Source: Sarocladium kiliense
Lineage: Eukaryota; Ascomycota; Sordariomycetes; Hypocreales; Sarocladiaceae
Direction of reading: 5' to 3'
Assembly: GCA_030734395.1 (NCBI GenBank)
Contig: JAUZTG010000016.1
Coordinates: 62,001-126,000, forward strand
DNA: 64,000 nt
Of this stretch, positions 51,970-61,666 are shown one piece after another; the first letter of the stretch is position 1; each line of letters starts with the position of its first letter. Made by a program: the position numbers and the translations under genes. The notes beneath the pieces are model-generated. The model ran no database searches. It was not told where the DNA came from and worked only from the letters and a program-made list of their open reading frames with translations.

Positions 51970-52521
51970 ATGCTTCCTTCTGCCGCTCGATCTGCCATCC
52001 TTGGCTTCTTGGCTGTGGGACAAGTCTCCGCAAGGAAAGAGGATATTACCGTTTCCGACATCAACATCCATAGAGTCAAGTCCTCTGCCGGCGAATCGAT
52101 CCCAAAGATATCCTTCACGCTCAGCGGCGCAAAGGCCAACAACCAAGGTTGCTCGGCCGAAAACATCGCGTGGCCTGAGCCAGAGCAGAGTTATCCTTGC
52201 GGCAGCACGAGTTATTCGTTCCTCCTGCTTCCAGGCGAAGATGGCAAGGACTATGGACTAATGATCTATCACGATGTGGGAGATAGGTTAGTGTTTCCGA
52301 ACGTTAAAAAAGGATCACCACTGACTAGAGATTACAGGAAAGCGGACTTGCGTGGCTGGATTGATGTGGACGCTGACTGCAAGAAGAGTGAGAAGGGACA
52401 ATCGGGTGAAGAGACTTGTACGATGAAGGGGCCTATCAACAAGACCATCGATGGCCCTGTTGGCGACTCTCCTGGCGACCTATTTGGCAGCCTATTTGGC
52501 GGTCTTTTCGGTGATCTCTAA
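51970..52521 (+). CDS. AA1-like (Alt a 1 fold) secreted protein candidate
   Basis: Starts at the ATG 51970 with a signal peptide (MLPSAARSAILGFLAVGQVSA). An intron at 52287-52337 (GTTAGT...CAG, 51 bp) is likely. Its removal gives 166 residues and the smoother join YHDVGDRKADLRGW, while retention keeps the frame open and adds 17 residues. The mature protein begins with strands DITVSDINIHRVKS...PKISFTLSG and has four cysteines (QGCSAEN, YPCGST, ADCKKS, ETCTM). The layout, with YPCG followed by a Phe/Leu-rich strand, resembles the Alternaria Alt a 1/Hrip1-like fold (AA1-like domain). The C-terminus is a Gly/Leu/Phe repeat (FGSLFGGLFGDL). Some members of this fold trigger plant defence or allergy, but function here is unknown. 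Confidence 0.6.
   Translation: MLPSAARSAILGFLAVGQVSARKEDITVSDINIHRVKSSAGESIPKISFTLSGAKANNQGCSAENIAWPEPEQSYPCGSTSYSFLLLPGEDGKDYGLMIYHDVGDRLVFPNVKKGSPLTRDYRKADLRGWIDVDADCKKSEKGQSGEETCTMKGPINKTIDGPVGDSPGDLFGSLFGGLFGDL
52287..52337 (+). other. probable 51-bp intron in the AA1-like gene, frame-neutral
   Basis: GTTAGT donor and ATTACAG acceptor flank 51 bp (17 codons) that contain no stop codon. Spliced and unspliced messages would both encode a full protein, so two isoforms are possible. Confidence 0.55.
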
Positions 52522-53410
52522 GTACCTTGCGCAGTCTCAGGATAGGATCCAGGCAGATCAATCAGTCAAGCTCGGATTTCTCGATCTTCCTCAGTTGTCT
52601 ACAAGTTCAATGCAACACTACGAATCACGAATCCACCTCTCCTCGAGATCCCGTCCCACCTGCACAATTAACTGCACTGGTTAGCATCACCTTAGCAGGC
52701 ATAGTGTCGATGAGGTCACAGCGACCCTTGCCAAGCTTAGTTTACACGGCTGCGGGAGAGTTCTTCCTGTGCTAGTCCTCGTACTGAGGGTGAAGCCTTG
52801 GTTATCTGAGGAGTATTTCAACTAGAAGTCTCGTCATTTCATGCAACCTGTTCATTTCCGTTCATCTTGTAAAGCAATACAGGCAATCATAATCTGACTA
52901 CTTCATCTCTTAGACACTGGGGATTTACCTCTGCTTGTACCAACCAGCATCGCCATGTTGTGGGGGCCGGGATGCGCATCCGACTTCACGAGGATTGGGC
53001 AGATCATGTGTCAATTGTCCGACTCCAAAGTATCACCGCCGTTGCCCTTAAAGTTAGAGGTAGCAGTTCGACGTGGGAGAGCAAGCCATGTCAATCATCT
53101 TTGCCAGGTTGGGAATTCGGATATGCTGTTCCCGCTAAATTCAACATTCTTGTGGTGATGATCAGCTCAAAGTCGCCTTCTCTTGGTAGCCTGCAACATC
53201 AACACGAAGTTTTCTCAATTCCATCGTATGAAATGATCTTCTGATACACGAGGGGCTCGGAGGCAGGCGTACCGGTGATCAGACGGCACCGAAAATATAG
53301 TGACGCCCCGCGTTTCTGCCCCTCCTTCCCGTTATGCTACAGTCCTCCAAATATATGCTAGTTCATGCAATAACTGGAATTCATGGTACGGGGAGGCAAT
53401 CGAGGTGTGC

Positions 53411-53433
53411 TCGGGAGTATAAGCCTCCGTTGT
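53411..53433 (+). repeat. 23-bp direct repeat, copy 1 (AA9 promoter)
   Basis: TCGGGAGTATAAGCCTCCGT followed by TGT. It is identical to copy 2 at 53563-53585, 152 bp away. The core GGAG-TATAAG-CCTCC can pair with itself. Confidence 0.9.
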
Positions 53434-53562
53434 CATACAATACGGTCAATGTAATCTGTTAAGTCGCAAACGGTGCTATCTCGGCGAATCAGGTGAGTAT
53501 TTATGTCGCCCAGAGATACATGGTATACATCAAGTCATGCTTGGGAGACTTTCTGGAGTCTT

Positions 53563-53585
53563 TCGGGAGTATAAGCCTCCGTTGT
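53563..53585 (+). repeat. 23-bp direct repeat, copy 2 (AA9 promoter)
   Basis: Identical to copy 1. Both copies lie in the 300-450 bp upstream of the LPMO start, where regulatory sites are expected. Confidence 0.9.
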
Positions 53586-53735
53586 TACACTCTGCAATCT
53601 GATCTAATTGGCGTAAGTCACGAAACTTGTATGTCCATCGGTCTGAGTGAATGGGTTCGCAATTAACACATCACATAGAGGAAGCGAGCCAGGCAAGCCC
53701 GTCAATTTCTATCGATATGTTTACCACTGAACCAT

Positions 53736-53742
53736 TATATAA
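53736..53742 (+). promoter_or_regulatory. TATA box candidate of the AA9 gene
   Basis: TATATAA about 115 bp upstream of the start codon at 53854, a fitting position for a core promoter. Confidence 0.5.
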
Positions 53743-53853
53743 TGTGCAGGTAAACGCGCTCCAGGGACGATGTTTGATATCCTGTTTCCATCATCGACCA
53801 TTATCAACTATCTTCAACTCATACTTAGTGTCTCTTCTCTCTCTACCTCCATC

Positions 53854-54659
53854 ATGAAGATCTCCAACCTTGGAGCTATTCTCAGCCTCGCTGGCATCAG
53901 TGTTGGCCATTCGATCTTCCAAAAGGTCAGCGTCAACGGTGTGGATCAAGGTCAACTCAAGGGCGTCAGAGCTCCTGACAGTGACTACCCTATTCAAAAT
54001 GTGAACGACGGTGAATTCGCCTGCAACAAGGACATTCGCCATAAGGATGATACCATCATCAACATCCCGGCTGGAGCGAGAGTTGGTGCTTGGTGGGGCC
54101 ACGTTATTGGAGGCGCTCAATATGCCAATGATCCCGATCATCCCATCGCTCGTAGTCACAAAGGTACAGTTTGCTTCTCTTCCAGCACCAAAACATTGAA
54201 GCTTTGACAAACCTGACAATGACCACAGGTCCCATTATCGTATATTTGGCAAAGGTCTCCAATGCTGCAACCTCTGGGACCTCCGGTCTACAATGGTTCA
54301 AGGTGGCCGAGGAGGGCCTGAACAATGGCGTATGGGCTGTTGACAACATGATCAACAACGGGGGTTGGCATTACTTCAATCTCCCAAGCTGTGTTGCCCC
54401 TGGGGACTACTTGATGCGCGTTGAGCTTATCGCTCTTCACAGTGCAAGTGTTCAGGGCGAAGCTCAGTTTTACATGGAGTGTGCCCAGATTCGCGTCACT
54501 GGCAGTGGCTCCAAGACCGGCTCGAACTTTGTTAGCTTCCCTGGGGCCTACTCGGCCACACATCCTGGTATTCTCATCAGCATCTACGACAACAGTGGAC
54601 AGCCCAATGGCGGCGGCAGGCCTTACAGTATCCCTGGGCCACAGGTGTTGACTTGCTAA
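53854..54659 (+). CDS. AA9 lytic polysaccharide monooxygenase (formerly GH61)
   Basis: Two exons, 53854-54163 and 54229-54659, joined over a 65-bp intron, giving 246 residues. The signal peptide is residues 1-18 and is cut so that His19 becomes the first residue of the mature enzyme, half of the copper histidine brace. The second copper ligand is H102 in SHKGPIIVYLAK, and the axial Tyr lies in QFYMECAQIRVTG. The start at 53854 was chosen because it gives exactly this signal peptide and N-terminal His; the upstream in-frame ATG at 53770 would not. There is no CBM1 module. AA9 enzymes are secreted copper enzymes that oxidatively cut cellulose or hemicellulose, pointing to a plant-associated or plant-decaying life style. 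Confidence 0.95.
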
Positions 54660-55106
54660 AGTTTGCGGTGACTGCCAGGTCAGTCAAACGATGGCGAGAT
54701 CTACATAAGGATCAAAGAAGCGGGTTCGTTCGGAACACTATATACTCTTGCAGCAAACAACGTTCCCTCTACTTTCAGTCCTTCTTCACAGCTTTAGTTT
54801 TTCTACTATAGGAACCAAACAGATTGCACCTAACTCTCGCCTTCTGTCTCCGCATCAGATTCCAGATTCGCAAGTGACTAGAATCTCTTTCCTGCCAATC
54901 TATATGTAGGGGACTGACCTGGCTTGATGGATTTATTGATTGATTCTGTGAGTCACGAATAAAGCACGACGGGCAGCTCATCGGTCAGTTCGATTGCGTT
55001 TGCCAAGTTTCAGCGATTCTTGACTTAGCTCTAGGTGATTCCTGTGGTGCCTGGTGGCACCGAGACTGATGACCAAACCGAAGTTCCAAACAAAGAGTGC
55101 TGGGTT
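54660..55106. other. convergent intergenic region
   Basis: About 450 bp between the 3' ends of the AA9 gene and the APH-type kinase gene. No other features are seen. Confidence 0.5.
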
Positions 55107-56083
55107 CTATGTACCTCCGGTCCGCCACTCATAGGATGCCGAGAAAGCCCAGTATGCATCCTCATCAGGCTCTAGAATCTTACTTGGCCAGTCATCTATG
55201 CTCCATTCATCCTTCTCCGCTGCCCCGAAATGCATCTTGCAAAATTCCCAGTACTCCGGGTACCACCCAGCCTGCTCCCAATCCAGAATTGCCGTGACTC
55301 TACACGAGCCAGGATCTCCAGAGACCATGATATTGCGAAGCGTCAAATCTCCATGGGTAAAGTATACTTTTCCATTATCAGGAAGCAAGTCACGATACAT
55401 ATGAGGATGGTCCAAGCCTTTGATGATACCATCCTCCCCTGGCGACTGGTGAGTGCCTGCGGCGAACATCCAATCATGGTACGCCTTGATGCTCGGGAAT
55501 GGACCTTTCTCGTAATCTGGCCTAAAGAAAGCGTCTTGAACTACCCCTCCATTGACCGATGCTGTGATCATAGTTAGCCGTTGCCTTCCGTTCGAAGGTT
55601 CGGTCGGGAAGCACCTATATTCTGGGGATTGTCCTGAGAGATGCGACGCAGCGCTGACACGACACTACGCAGGTCAATTTGTATCGCTTTCTTGTCCTCA
55701 TCCGTTAGAGAGGGCCACGCATTCCGAAGTGTTGACCCGTGGATGAGGCTCATGTAGACAAAGAGTTGCTGGTTGTGTCGCCTCCACCCAAAGACCTCAG
55801 GTATTGGAACTTCTCCATGTGGGAATACCTGACGAATAGCACGCATTGCTTGCACTTCCTCCAGCCGGAGGCTCTCCCTATCTCCGACCTTCACTGCCAT
55901 AGAGAGATCGACGAGAACGATGACGCGTGAGGCCCCATCGCCATGCTGCTTGATGATTGACGTAGGCGATGGAAGCTGTGGCACCGAGCCATCGACCGAA
56001 CGAAAGAAGGAGGCATCTAGAAAGTCCATCTCCGGCTTTGTGATGTCCGGCAAGGCGGAGGCGTCAATAGAGAGCCGACACAT
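55107..56083 (-). CDS. APH/choline-kinase-fold phosphotransferase
   Basis: Two exons, 56083-55615 and 55561-55107, joined over a 53-bp intron (GTGCTT...CAG), giving 307 residues. The N-lobe has the phosphate-binding region and VDLSMAVKVGD with the ATP-binding Lys. The C-lobe carries the catalytic loop FTHGDLTLRNIMV and the metal-binding AILDWEQAGWYPEYWE, both classic for the aminoglycoside phosphotransferase family. Fungi hold many such genes near other accessory genes. They may phosphorylate small hydroxylated metabolites, and antibiotic resistance is not implied. The gene runs co-directionally with the SEC11-like gene on its right, 374 bp apart. Confidence 0.87.
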
Positions 56084-56457
56084 CTTGTAGACCGTTCATT
56101 CCAGAGAGACATCGAATGGGGAAAAAAGGAGTGCTGTTGGGCAGAGTGATGCTGCCGATTCACGGCGGCTGAAATAAGCGGGCATACGCGTGTCGTCGAG
56201 TACATCCGTTGGCAGTGGCTGATTGGAGGCGCACATATCGGAAAAGCCAGCGGTCAGCGTTGTCCATCCCAAACGAACGGAGAAGATGAGCTCCGTATCT
56301 TCCGTAACCTCCGACGTCCATGCGCCAGGGGCTACAGCAAGGAGGTAATGAAGAATTGAAGCAAAGAGACCCAAGCTGTGCACGCAACCGAGCCGACTCC
56401 TGAACATGGTATTCGAACAACAATGCATTAAGAAAACCGTGTCGCTAATGCGAGATG
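56084..56457. other. short intergenic region, APH promoter
   Basis: About 370 bp, no independent gene supported. A minus-strand frame of 121 codons overlaps it but lacks motifs. Confidence 0.45.
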
Positions 56458-57007
56458 TCAAACGAATCTATTGTATAGTTCGACGGCGCGGGTCGGATTG
56501 TGCATCAATAACAACGGCCACCCGACAAGAGGCACATATCCCCTCACAAATCCAGCTATCTGCTTACGATAAATATACTCCTGCCCTTCCAAATACAACA
56601 TCGCATCGTCCACGGGATTATTGTCACCCTTTGTGAGGATAAGTTGCCTGAACACACTGGTCAGCATTCACTGTGCACCCGCAATCATCCTACAGCAGCC
56701 CAACTGACCGTAGATCTGAATCCGGATCTTCATGATACAGGAGCTGAACAATTCTATGAATCATTGGAAACGGTCTTCCGGGAAACCAACAGACCGGCAA
56801 GTCTCCTATGCTGGCAGGTCTATCATTGTTGACAATGAAGAGAACATCGCCTGGTTGGAACGCTGGCTCCATGGATTCGGTGGTGACCACCATAATGGGG
56901 AATGTGGTACCGGTGAGCAGGCAGAGAGCCTTCCATGCCATGAACATGAGGGAGAACATGTGCAGGAGGGGCAGAAGGTTGGTCAGCGCTGGCCGCAGGC
57001 CTCGCAT
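56458..57007 (-). CDS. divergent SEC11-like signal peptidase paralogue
   Basis: Two exons, 57007-56709 and 56647-56458 (61-bp intron GTCAGT...CAG), giving 162 residues from the ATG at 57007. The same frame is open to a GTG at 57028, which was not used. An N-terminal membrane helix (MFSLMFMAWKALCLL) leads to the serine of VVTTESMEPAFQPGDVLF (S45). The histidine is in PMIHRIVQ (H84), and the acidic element is TKGDNNPVDDAMLY. This matches the SEC11 catalytic subunit of the ER signal peptidase closely in spacing. Two things are odd. The motif before Ser reads TTE rather than the usual LSG, and the C-terminal region is short, without the final membrane helix of some Sec11 proteins. It may be a second, specialised copy beside the genome's standard SEC11. 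Confidence 0.8.
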
Positions 57008-57739
57008 GACGGATGTCCTTGGAGCCACTTGAGATTTGAGATGGTGTCAGGCTTGTACATCACGAACCCGATCCTATGCGAAAGGGCTTGTGAAGAGGTG
57101 ATGGATGGCATGCCGAATCTGACCGTAGGGTGCAGCCGGTGGACTTGTCCCATATGTACGAGGTCTTATACAACTGCGCCGTTAAACGCTCGCCCCCATA
57201 AACTACGTCAGACTAGACGCGACTGTCCGAGACGGTAGGAATGAAAGGTTGTATTGTATTGCTGCGGTCACCCTAGCGATCCTTCGCTTCTTCATCCGGC
57301 AACAGAGTGCTGACGATCCATTCCCCATAGAGTATATCGGTTGAATTGTGAGCAACTTTTGGTGCCTAGGGCGTAAGGTCGATCGAAGGATGCGCTTGGC
57401 AGTGTAAGACGCTGGAGTGGGTGAGCCAAATCAAAGTCTGCTCCGCAGGCTCCACGCGCAACTTTATGATACATAACGTAGGCAGCTATTACAGTAAGAT
57501 GTGCAGCTCTTTTACAGGACATGTACAGGACACTCAATGCATGTTGGGCACAATACAGGCAGACAGAACTTCTAGTCACATCTCATCCCTGTTCATCCCT
57601 GTTCATCCAGCGGCACAGCCCAGTGCTTCCATCGTTTGGAAGATTCCATGCTACTGTACGCAGGCGCCCAATCATCCACATAGCCTAGTCGACCCAAGCC
57701 CAAGCAAGTCTCCGAAGTTATGGCATCGTCAACGTCGTA
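57008..57739. other. intergenic region, SEC11-like promoter
   Basis: About 730 bp with no supported gene. Confidence 0.45.
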
Positions 57740-58633
57740 TCACAGACCACCACCCCCTGCCCCAACGCCAGCCATGGCTCCCGCTCTCTTTGTCCACTTC
57801 ATCCCTTCCCCGGATATCGACTCCGGTGGTGTCATGTCCTCCAAATCTGCGATCAAAAGGGTCAGCGGCTGTCTGCAAAGAGTGATCTTTTCCCTCGAAG
57901 AAGTGTGTCGGGTAGAATTCCACGTACTGCTCTTCGTCGCGTCTTTACTCTCCGCCACATCGTACCAGCTTCTTAGACACCACGCCGCGACGAGCGCATC
58001 CATGGTTTCCTTGCCCAGCGTCTCGGTGGTGGTGAGCTTGCGCATGCTTCTGCCGTCTTTAGCATCCCCCTCTTCAATAGCAATCTCACTGCCTGAGGAG
58101 TTGCGCCACACGCATCGCTCGCCCGACCACTTCTTCTTGGCCGTGAAAAGCACCTGCCGATCTTTCTCGTCGGCGAAGAGGTCGTCGCTCGCAGCCGTGC
58201 GGCTTGCGCTCGCCAACACGGTGAACTCGGGCTTCGACAGCGGGTTTTTTGACCGCGACGGCTGCAGGATGAAGTTGCTGGCCTTGGTGGCGGGATTGCT
58301 GGTCGCGAAGTACGCTGGCTTGTCGGTGCGATAGCGGGCATTGATGGGATGGACGAGGTAGAAGAGGTGAGTGCTGCGGATGTGGGGGCTGTCGCTGCTC
58401 TCGACCTTTTCGGGCGCTATGTGCTCTACACTGTCGAATTGAACTGATGAAGGTTCTTTCTGGAGGGTCGTGACGCTGCGACTTAGACGGTAGAGAGGCG
58501 TTGAAGCATCGTCCTCGAGGTGGACGGTCTGGTTGTCGAGAACAAGAGTGACTGGCGGGGTCTGAGACTGGGTTGCCGAGGACTTCTCTCTGTAAGAAGG
58601 TGGTGCGTCAAGCGACGTCTTAGAGAGATCCAT
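57740..58633 (-). CDS. uncharacterised protein with N-terminal PPSY motif
   Basis: A single exon of 297 residues. It begins MDLSKTSLDAPPSYREKSS, with a PPSY element that can bind WW or arrestin-type partners. The middle part (about residues 27-205) alternates hydrophobic and polar residues as in a beta-rich domain (TLVLDNQTVHLEDD, LFYLVHPINARYRTDKPAYFATS). Toward its end an amphipathic stretch ALVAAWCLRSWYDVAES follows. The C-terminal tail is basic and ends in Gly-rich sequence. No signal peptide or membrane helix. I do not recognise the family; a tubby/scramblase-like beta-barrel is a guess from the pattern only. Confidence 0.65.
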   Translation of the reverse strand: MDLSKTSLDAPPSYREKSSATQSQTPPVTLVLDNQTVHLEDDASTPLYRLSRSVTTLQKEPSSVQFDSVEHIAPEKVESSDSPHIRSTHLFYLVHPINARYRTDKPAYFATSNPATKASNFILQPSRSKNPLSKPEFTVLASASRTAASDDLFADEKDRQVLFTAKKKWSGERCVWRNSSGSEIAIEEGDAKDGRSMRKLTTTETLGKETMDALVAAWCLRSWYDVAESKDATKSSTWNSTRHTSSREKITLCRQPLTLLIADLEDMTPPESISGEGMKWTKRAGAMAGVGAGGGGL

Positions 58634-59450
58634 GTTGACCGCACGTAGAGTGTATTCTCTAAATGATTTTTTGGGATTGTTGACCTGACTTGACCTGACT
58701 CGATTGATGATCGAGATAGGATTATAAAGTGCGTTACGATAGTCTGTTGTGTCGGCACTGCCTCACCAGAGGCAGCCAATGAATGATACGTCCCACCATC
58801 GACGCGACCTGCTTGCAGCCCCGATGATGTAACCATGTATTAGTCGGACTGTAGATCGGCAGGAAGTCTGCATCCTGACTGTTTCTTGGCAACTATACAT
58901 GAATTCAAATTGGCCTAAGACTGGTGAGGCATGGCACCAACTGGCGTCACTACTAAAAAGCTTATTATTGTGTAGACTACCTTGAGACGGCACACCCATC
59001 TACCCAAAGCTGCGCACGGACCTAGCAACGTGGCAGTTGACTTTGGAAAAAAAAAAAAAAAAAAAAAAAGAGAGAAATCAAGTCCACGTAAATTGACTAA
59101 TGAGGTACGAACATGGACGACCTTCATTTGCGGTCACGTTGTCAGGGATGAAGTGGTTACGAAATATGGCACATTGACTCGCTTAATAGTAATGGATGCA
59201 GATGGCTATATTGTCGAGAGAACAGCAAGTATGGATGGTGGACTGTCTCAGTCTGCCAACCTCAAACAGAATCCTAGCTGCATTATTTTCTTTTTTGAGT
59301 TCACGTGCAATGGGGAATTCTTGTCTCTGCCCAGAGTATATTTGCGAGCACTAAGATACATGTACATCTTGAATCGTGTCTGTTTCCCCCACACAGCAAG
59401 CATAGTAAAGTCCACCAGGAGTTCTATCACACAATCACACAATCACGTGT
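58634..59450. other. intergenic region with poly-A run
   Basis: About 820 bp, including the promoter of the gene at 57740-58633 and a 23-base A run at 59047-59069 (microsatellite or old poly-A insertion). No gene supported. Confidence 0.5.
59047..59069. repeat. 23-base A homopolymer
   Basis: A continuous A run in non-coding DNA. No target-site duplication is obvious next to it, so a retroposed copy cannot be claimed. Confidence 0.9.
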
Positions 59451-59963
59451 TTAGGCGTTCTTGAGCTCCTCAAAGACCACACGCATAGACTCGTAGTCCT
59501 CAGCAGACAGGTTGTCGTAAAGAAGGCAGGCAGAGCCACAGGGGGTAGGCACTGGGCCACCAGCCGCATCACCGTCAATCACCGTCGCCAGGTTCATGCA
59601 GGTAGCAGGCAGGCCATCGACTTGGATGCCGTTGGTGCTCACGGGTCCCTGGACATTAACGGCAATGTCCGGGTTGGCGAGGTCGTTGTAGCAGCGGTCA
59701 AACTCGAATTGCGGCACACCCTCTGGCGCAACGAACTCCTGGCGCTTGTTGATCAGGAAGCCACGGGCCTTGCGACCGCCTCCGCCGACATTGGCTGCGA
59801 CGATGGCGCCTGCGAAGCTGGCGCCTGCTGAGCCGACTGCGGCTGCTGTCTGGAGGGCAGCGGAGGTGATGAGGGGGATGGCGATGGGAGGGCATTGGAC
59901 TTGCTGCACCATGAAATAGGCGGCAGCAGCACCACCGAGAGCCTTGATATTGGTAGAGACCAT
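59451..59963 (-). CDS. small Ala/Gly-rich protein, possibly secreted, unknown function
   Basis: A single exon of 170 residues. The first 60 residues are hydrophobic and rich in Ala/Gly/Val (ALGGAAAAYFMVQQVQCPPIAI, then TAAAVGSAGASFAGAIVAAN), with a weak signal-like or membrane segment. A dibasic site FLINKRQEF follows and could be a Kex2-type cleavage point. The C-terminal 95 residues are acidic, with four cysteines (RCYND, ATCMN, PTPCGSACLL). This pattern of propeptide, KR site and small Cys-containing tail is seen in some fungal secreted peptides, but I recognise no family. A TATA-like element lies about 140 bp upstream. Confidence 0.6.
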   Translation of the reverse strand: MVSTNIKALGGAAAAYFMVQQVQCPPIAIPLITSAALQTAAAVGSAGASFAGAIVAANVGGGGRKARGFLINKRQEFVAPEGVPQFEFDRCYNDLANPDIAVNVQGPVSTNGIQVDGLPATCMNLATVIDGDAAGGPVPTPCGSACLLYDNLSAEDYESMRVVFEELKNA

Positions 59964-61666
59964 TTTGGATGATTTGAGAGGAAGGTTGAGAATTGGAGGA
60001 AGAAATAAGTTGTGGGTTGAGATTGCTGATGTCGCTTTAGCTCGTTGATGTCTTTCTTGCTTGATTGTAGAGCTCTGTCTTCAACTTGGATCGGGGCTGG
60101 TCTTTTATACGTATCTAGTTCACTCCTGAGAAACCATTCACTCTCTTCACGATACCCTTTACAGCTCATGTGCCATCACCTATGATCTAATCACACATCG
60201 TCACAACTCGTAGAAAGTTCCAAATGCAACGAGAGCCTTAGCCCTGACCAGGGACTCGGAGATTCCTTCGCAGTGGCCTGAGCGTACCTTTGCCCTCAAG
60301 GCTGCCAGTAGGAGGCTTCAGTCCGGCCGTCACAGCCATGAGTCCTCCAAGATGGTGGGCTACTATGAGGGTAATAGTCGGCAATGCAAAACGCTTCTGC
60401 CTATTCGTAGAGTTCGCGAAGGATCTCGTCCTAGCCAGGGGAGGGAGGGATCAATCAGTGAGGCTGCCAGAAGAGCCAGAGATGTAAGCACTTTTTCTGT
60501 TCTAGGTACACAAACTGTCGATCCGTGGACCGGCGGAGAGAAGTCTTGGGAGATTGGCATGAAACAAACAAATGTACGCATCGATCAGCAGAGAAATGAT
60601 CGGAGGCCTCAGATGTCGAGAAAATTCCTGCGGCTAGGGGATCGTGTCTATCACCTAGTGCCTGGTTGCTGCTATAAGTTGTCTCTGCCTGGGTACGGGA
60701 TTCACTTTCTAAGAACGTGTTATGCCAGTGTCAGCAGATAATGAATACTGATCGAAACGCTTTACCAAAGACATCGAGGGCATGATGTAGCGTCCGGAAG
60801 CTATAATACACGTATTTTACATATTGATTTGGAAGGCTTGGGCTACATATCTGTACCATGTGGTTTACGCATAGACTCTCGGCAATCGTCGATGCCTTCC
60901 CCAGAAAGAAGGTCGATACTCAGCACTAGTTCCTTACCGCTACATGGACCTATGCATTTACGGTAGGATTTAAGGTTTGCCGCGACGCCATGGCAAACTG
61001 CGGCGCAGCAACCCCTGCCTGCCGCGGGAAGCAAGCGATTACACATGGTCGCGGCAAATAAGCCGCACCGCCCGTTCAGCCGCGCGAGAATAGGACTGTA
61101 GTTTTGTCTAATGCGACGCTCGCTGACATCAGCCGAGACGATTAGTTTGTGCCTGTTGACGTTGTTTGGATAGCTGAGGTATGCAGGAGAGCCGGACATT
61201 AAGCAAACATAGCGCATCCTTCGAATCCATCGTTCGTGCCCGGCCCTGTCAGCTTCTGGAACTTATGCTGAGACGTCGGGCTGTAACTTATCAATTAGTA
61301 CCCGAGTTCCTGCGTCCATCATATCCCGAAAGAGTTTCCCGCGTCTAGGCAGCAGTATATTGGGCTCTCGTGTGATCGCTGGCTACCTTGGGAACCAACC
61401 ATCTCCGCTCTTCCACTTACACCACCACCAGTGCATCGGACCATCGGTATGATGTAAAATCACCTTATCATTCCTCAGTGTCAAAAGGGCCACAGTCAAA
61501 CGGACTGCTATCTGCTCGTCAATTGCTCACCAAGCCGGTCCTCCCTCATTCTTATGAGCGAATTTCTACCTGAACTCAAAGACTCGATGGCATAGGCATC
61601 AGCAAGCTTTTGCAGAACCATCGCCTCACATCTGTCCCACTCGCTCCGAGCAGGATTCCTCTCATT
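59964..61666. other. long intergenic region, no supported gene
   Basis: About 1.7 kb. It includes the divergent promoters of the small protein on its left and the MBOAT gene on its right. A frame at 60352-60741 and one at 60843-61217 lack motifs and were not called. Confidence 0.45.
60103..60109 (-). promoter_or_regulatory. TATA box candidate of the small Ala/Gly-rich gene
   Basis: TATAAAA on the minus strand about 140 bp upstream of the start codon at 59963. Confidence 0.45.

Larger units (their letters stand above)
52522..53853. promoter_or_regulatory. long upstream region of the AA9 gene
   Basis: About 1.3 kb. It carries two copies of a 23-bp sequence and a TATA-like element (listed separately). 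No gene is supported. Confidence 0.5.

Noticed and set aside
56732..57238. 168-codon +strand frame over the SEC11-like gene
   Set aside because: It is antisense to a gene with clear catalytic motifs and shows none itself.
60352..60741. 129-codon +strand frame before the MBOAT gene
   Set aside because: No conserved motif, no signal peptide; the first ATG context and codon use do not look coding.
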